Positions 61,611 to 64,000 of a stretch of DNA of 64,000 nucleotides are shown here, one piece after another. The stretch is taken from NCBI GenBank assembly GCA_025936115.1, contig JAICTZ010000005.1, forward strand, positions 1-64,000. The letters run 5' to 3'. Source of the stretch: Polyangiaceae bacterium (lineage in GTDB: Bacteria; Myxococcota_A; Polyangia; Polyangiales; Polyangiaceae). Position 1 is the first letter of the stretch; every line of letters starts with the position of its first letter. The translations under genes were made by a program, and so were the position numbers. The notes under the pieces were generated by a model. It saw only the letters and a program-made list of their open reading frames with translations. It was not told the origin of the DNA and did not search any database.

Positions 61611-62456
61611 TCAGGACGGCGCTTGTTCGGCGAGTACTTCCACGGCGTCGGGCAAGAGCGCGGGCATCGCGGCCACCTCGGCGCGCACGCTCGGAGTGTG
61701 CGGCACGTGCGGGTAGCGGGCGCGCTGCGGGCTCAGGTTCTTGACGATACCGAGCGCCGCGAACAGGCGAATCACGAGGTACGACGGGTCCACCTCGAAG
61801 CGTCGTGCGGCGAAGTTCGGGCTCATCGCGAACTCGTGGTGGTTATTCTGGAAGAGCTCGCCGAGCGTCACGAAGTCGAAGGGCAGGGTATTGCGCGATA
61901 CGTCGGCTGACGCGTAGTTGCGGTAGCCGAAGCGATGGCCGGCGTAGTTGACGATCGCGCCGTGGATCGGGCCCATGAGGTAGTGCGCCGGCAGCAGCAG
62001 GTAAAACCAGGGGCTCGGCGCGAACACGACGTAAAAGCCCGTATAGAACGCGAGCCATACGATGCGCATGGGCCACGACTGGCTCAGCTTATCGAGGAAG
62101 GGCCACTCGGGCGTGGCGGCGGCGAAGCGGGCTTCCGGCTCGACTCGGTGATAGGCGAAGTCGTCGTAGCGGTGCTTCGTTTCCCACATCATCTTGAAGA
62201 TGTTGGGCTCGAACACGGGCGAGTGCGGATCGCGCTCCGTGTCGCTGTACGCGTGGTGCATGCGGTGCAGGATCGCGTAGCCGCGGGGGTGCAAGTAGCT
62301 TGCGCCCTGCGTCAGGTAGGTGAGCAGGTGGAACGTGCGCTCCCAGCCGCGCGACAGCTCGAACTGCCGGTGCGCGCCGTAGCGGTGCAAGTAGAACGTC
62401 TGGAAGAACACCGACGAAAGCCAGTGCCCGAAGAAGAAGATCAAAATGGCGGTCAT
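61611..62456 (-). CDS. Acyl-CoA/fatty-acid desaturase (delta-9-like)
   Basis: 281 residues, a typical length for this subgroup, with about four membrane helices. The three His boxes are present: H24-x4-H29 (HRYGAH), H64-x2-HH (HRMHH), and QNNHH as the third box with the first His replaced by Gln, as in other desaturases. They bind a di-iron centre that introduces a cis double bond using O2 and electrons from a reductase. It probably tunes membrane fluidity. The ATG at 62456 opens with a hydrophobic helix (ILIFFFGHWLSSVFF). No ferredoxin gene is nearby. Confidence 0.88.
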   Translation of the reverse strand: MTAILIFFFGHWLSSVFFQTFYLHRYGAHRQFELSRGWERTFHLLTYLTQGASYLHPRGYAILHRMHHAYSDTERDPHSPVFEPNIFKMMWETKHRYDDFAYHRVEPEARFAAATPEWPFLDKLSQSWPMRIVWLAFYTGFYVVFAPSPWFYLLLPAHYLMGPIHGAIVNYAGHRFGYRNYASADVSRNTLPFDFVTLGELFQNNHHEFAMSPNFAARRFEVDPSYLVIRLFAALGIVKNLSPQRARYPHVPHTPSVRAEVAAMPALLPDAVEVLAEQAPS

Positions 62457-62646
62457 GCGTGCTCGCTCCGTCGCGCGAGCGGAACCTTAGAGCGGGTTCG
62501 GAGCGTAGGGAACTGCCCGGCGGAAGTGCTGACAGAAGCATGACAACGCCGCGAAGCCGTTTACGCCGCAGAACCTGACGCGGGGCGCCGTACGCGGCCC
62601 CGATTCGCGCCGGAGCGGATCGGGCGCGGATTCTGGCTCCGCCGGT

Positions 62647-63666
62647 TCATCCGGTGCGTTCGACGTGACCGTCCGCGTGCTTGGCGAAACGCCCCTCGGC
62701 GCGGGCGTGTACGGGGCCGTCGCTCGGCCACGGCCAGCCGCCGAAGCGCGTGCGCTGATAGTCCTGAATCGCGTTCTGGATTTCTTCGCGTGTGTTCATC
62801 ACGAAGGGGCCGTACTGCACGACCGGCTTGGCGATGGGCCGCCCTTGCAGCATCAAGAGCTCGCATTCGCCGGCTCCGGCTTCGAGCTCGATGGGCACGT
62901 CGGCGCGGACGCGCGCGGCCACGGGCGACGAGAAATTGCGCGCCCCGATGCGCACGCCCGGGCCCTTGAAGAAATAGAGGGTCCGCACCACGCCGTCGTC
63001 GGCTGCCGGCGGTAACGTCCACGTGGCACCCGCGGCGAGCCGCACGCACCAGATCGCAACGTCGGTGTTCGCCTGCGACGCCCACGAGCTCGGGGGCGGC
63101 GAGGGGGCGCCTTTGCCGTCGAGCGTGCCAGCGACGACCATCACGTCGACGGCGCGACCCTGCGCGTCCAGCGCCTGCACGTGAGGAATGTCGTGGGCCC
63201 AGAGCATCGTGAAGTGCGGTGCGACGAACTTGCTCTCGGGCGGCAGGTTCAGCCAAATCTGAAAGAGCTCGAGGGGGTTTTCGCGCTCGCGCTCGACGAG
63301 CGGGAACATCTCCGAGTGCACGATGCCGGCGCCCGCCGTGAGCCACTGCACGTCGCCCGAGCCGAACCGCGCCGTCGCACCGAGTGAATCCGAGTGATCG
63401 ATGAGCCCGCGGCGCACGATCGTCACCGTCTCGAAGCCGCGGTGCGGGTGCTGCGGGAATCCGGGCACGACGTCGCCGTGATACATGCGCCAGCCGTCTT
63501 TACCCTCGAAGTCTTGTCCGAGGTTGCGCCCCGCGAGCGAGGTGTCCGGCCCGAGCTCGGCGTTCCCCTGGGGGTAGCGGTCGAGGTGGTGGACGCAGAA
63601 GAGGAACGGATCGGCACAGACCCACGGAAAACCGAGCGGCAGTGTTTCGAGGACGAGATCACTCAC
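62647..63666 (-). CDS. Pirin-family protein
   Basis: 339 residues of bicupin fold. The N-cupin metal motif HPHRGFETVTIVRRG and a second His/Glu cluster (TAGAGIVHSEMFP) match pirin. PRIARP-like pieces, WLNLPPESKFVAPHF and the C-terminal PFVMNTREEIQNAIQDYQRT are typical. Some bacterial pirins oxidise quercetin, others regulate enzymes or transcription; the role here is unknown. The ~105 C-terminal residues extend past a compact pirin by a basic His/Arg tail. It shares an orientation with the desaturase 190 bases downstream. Confidence 0.9.
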   Translation of the reverse strand: MSDLVLETLPLGFPWVCADPFLFCVHHLDRYPQGNAELGPDTSLAGRNLGQDFEGKDGWRMYHGDVVPGFPQHPHRGFETVTIVRRGLIDHSDSLGATARFGSGDVQWLTAGAGIVHSEMFPLVERERENPLELFQIWLNLPPESKFVAPHFTMLWAHDIPHVQALDAQGRAVDVMVVAGTLDGKGAPSPPPSSWASQANTDVAIWCVRLAAGATWTLPPAADDGVVRTLYFFKGPGVRIGARNFSSPVAARVRADVPIELEAGAGECELLMLQGRPIAKPVVQYGPFVMNTREEIQNAIQDYQRTRFGGWPWPSDGPVHARAEGRFAKHADGHVERTG

Positions 63667-63728
63667 AGTCGAATGACAGTAACCACGGCCTCGCTCGGTC
63701 GCAATCGGGGCACGCGGGCGCCGCGTGT

Positions 63729-64000
63729 TCAGCGCCAGGCGTAGGGACCCGCGGCCGTCACCTCGTTCACGCTCGTGCCGCCCGGGATGCAGGTCGCCGT
63801 ATCGACGAATCCGGAGCAGGTGCCGCTCGTGCGCGCGTAGCCCTGCCCCCTGAACTCGATGTCGCCGTAGAGCAGCGCCCCGCCGGAGATGCTCTGCCCG
63901 CCTTCGAAGAAGCCGAGCGGGTAGAAGCTCGCGCGCGCCTCGCCGCCCGTGACGCTGAAGCCGTTCATGAGAATGCTGAGGCCGCCCACGGTCCCCGCCG
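63729..64000 (-). CDS. C-terminal part of a hypothetical protein, cut by the window edge
   Basis: The minus-strand reading frame enters at base 64000 and ends at 63729, 90 residues. The visible part is Gly/Ser-rich and beta-like (NGFSVTGGEARASFYPLGF, SGGALLYGDIEFRGQGYART) with three cysteines (GTCSGFVDTATC), suggesting an exported protein. There is no recognised family. The N-terminus and signal peptide lie outside the window. Confidence 0.5.
   Translation of the reverse strand, partial: AGTVGGLSILMNGFSVTGGEARASFYPLGFFEGGQSISGGALLYGDIEFRGQGYARTSGTCSGFVDTATCIPGGTSVNEVTAAGPYAWR

Overview
The window is high-G+C chromosomal DNA whose gene style points to a myxobacterium (Myxococcota, probably a Polyangia/Sorangium-like lineage). 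The signs are lipoproteins with long Gly/Ser/Thr-rich linkers after the lipobox, two proteins ending in a MYXO-CTERM-like sorting tail, DUF4215/EGF/RCC1 repeat lipoproteins, eukaryote-like Ser/Thr kinases, an FHA-type sigma-54 activator, DUF6178, and an EF-G of the mitochondrial EF-G1-like subfamily. The species assignment is inference. No rRNA, tRNA, CRISPR array, insertion sequence or phage module was seen.

Layout. 1-848: a near-perfect 14-bp tandem repeat, then degenerate low-complexity DNA. 849-8958: SET-domain protein, membrane metallophosphoesterase, MMPL transporter, a divergent dps/oxyR pair with a perfect ATAG-N7-CTAT OxyR-type site between them, a DUF6178 protein, a kelch-repeat remnant and a DUF1801 protein. 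9205-15329: three tandem RCC1-propeller lipoproteins that arose by duplication. 15412-18693: a parvulin-like protein and a HupE/UreJ-like membrane protein, convergent with a polysaccharide deacetylase lipoprotein whose apparent terminator lies inside hupE. 18965-23198: hybrid histidine kinase and an alkylation-repair operon (Ada/AlkA fusion, Ogt, broken PPOX-family gene). 23470-26073: DUF6582 protein, a nucleotidyltransferase pair and a deoxyhypusine-synthase-like enzyme. 26198-29518: giant Ser/Thr kinase.

29600-32714: a cupredoxin-like lipoprotein and a TonB-dependent receptor that carries its own TonB-C-like domain, preceded by an 18-bp palindrome. 32980-37467: lipoprotein, FHA sigma-54 activator, Ser/Thr kinase, lipoprotein, all on the same strand. 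37498-48838: secreted and lipoprotein genes (SUMF1-like, PEGA/TPR-like, VWA, Cys-rich, PHB-depolymerase-like esterase), a LysR/SDR divergent pair, and a second nucleotidyltransferase pair. 48905-51365: GH9 cellulase beside the debris of a GH74 xyloglucanase gene, suggesting past or present plant-polysaccharide degradation. 51491-55390: FAD oxidoreductase, an unrecognised His-rich membrane protein, and a LuxR-like regulator with a terminator.

55561-64000: EF-G1-like factor, a tight SDR / Acb2-Tad1-like / acyl-CoA-binding-protein operon, a damaged ferritin-like gene, a VapBC pair, a desaturase, a pirin and a partial gene at the edge. Themes across the window are surface lipoproteins, Ser/Thr phosphosignalling, stress defence (Dps/OxyR, alkylation repair) and at least five visibly decaying genes.
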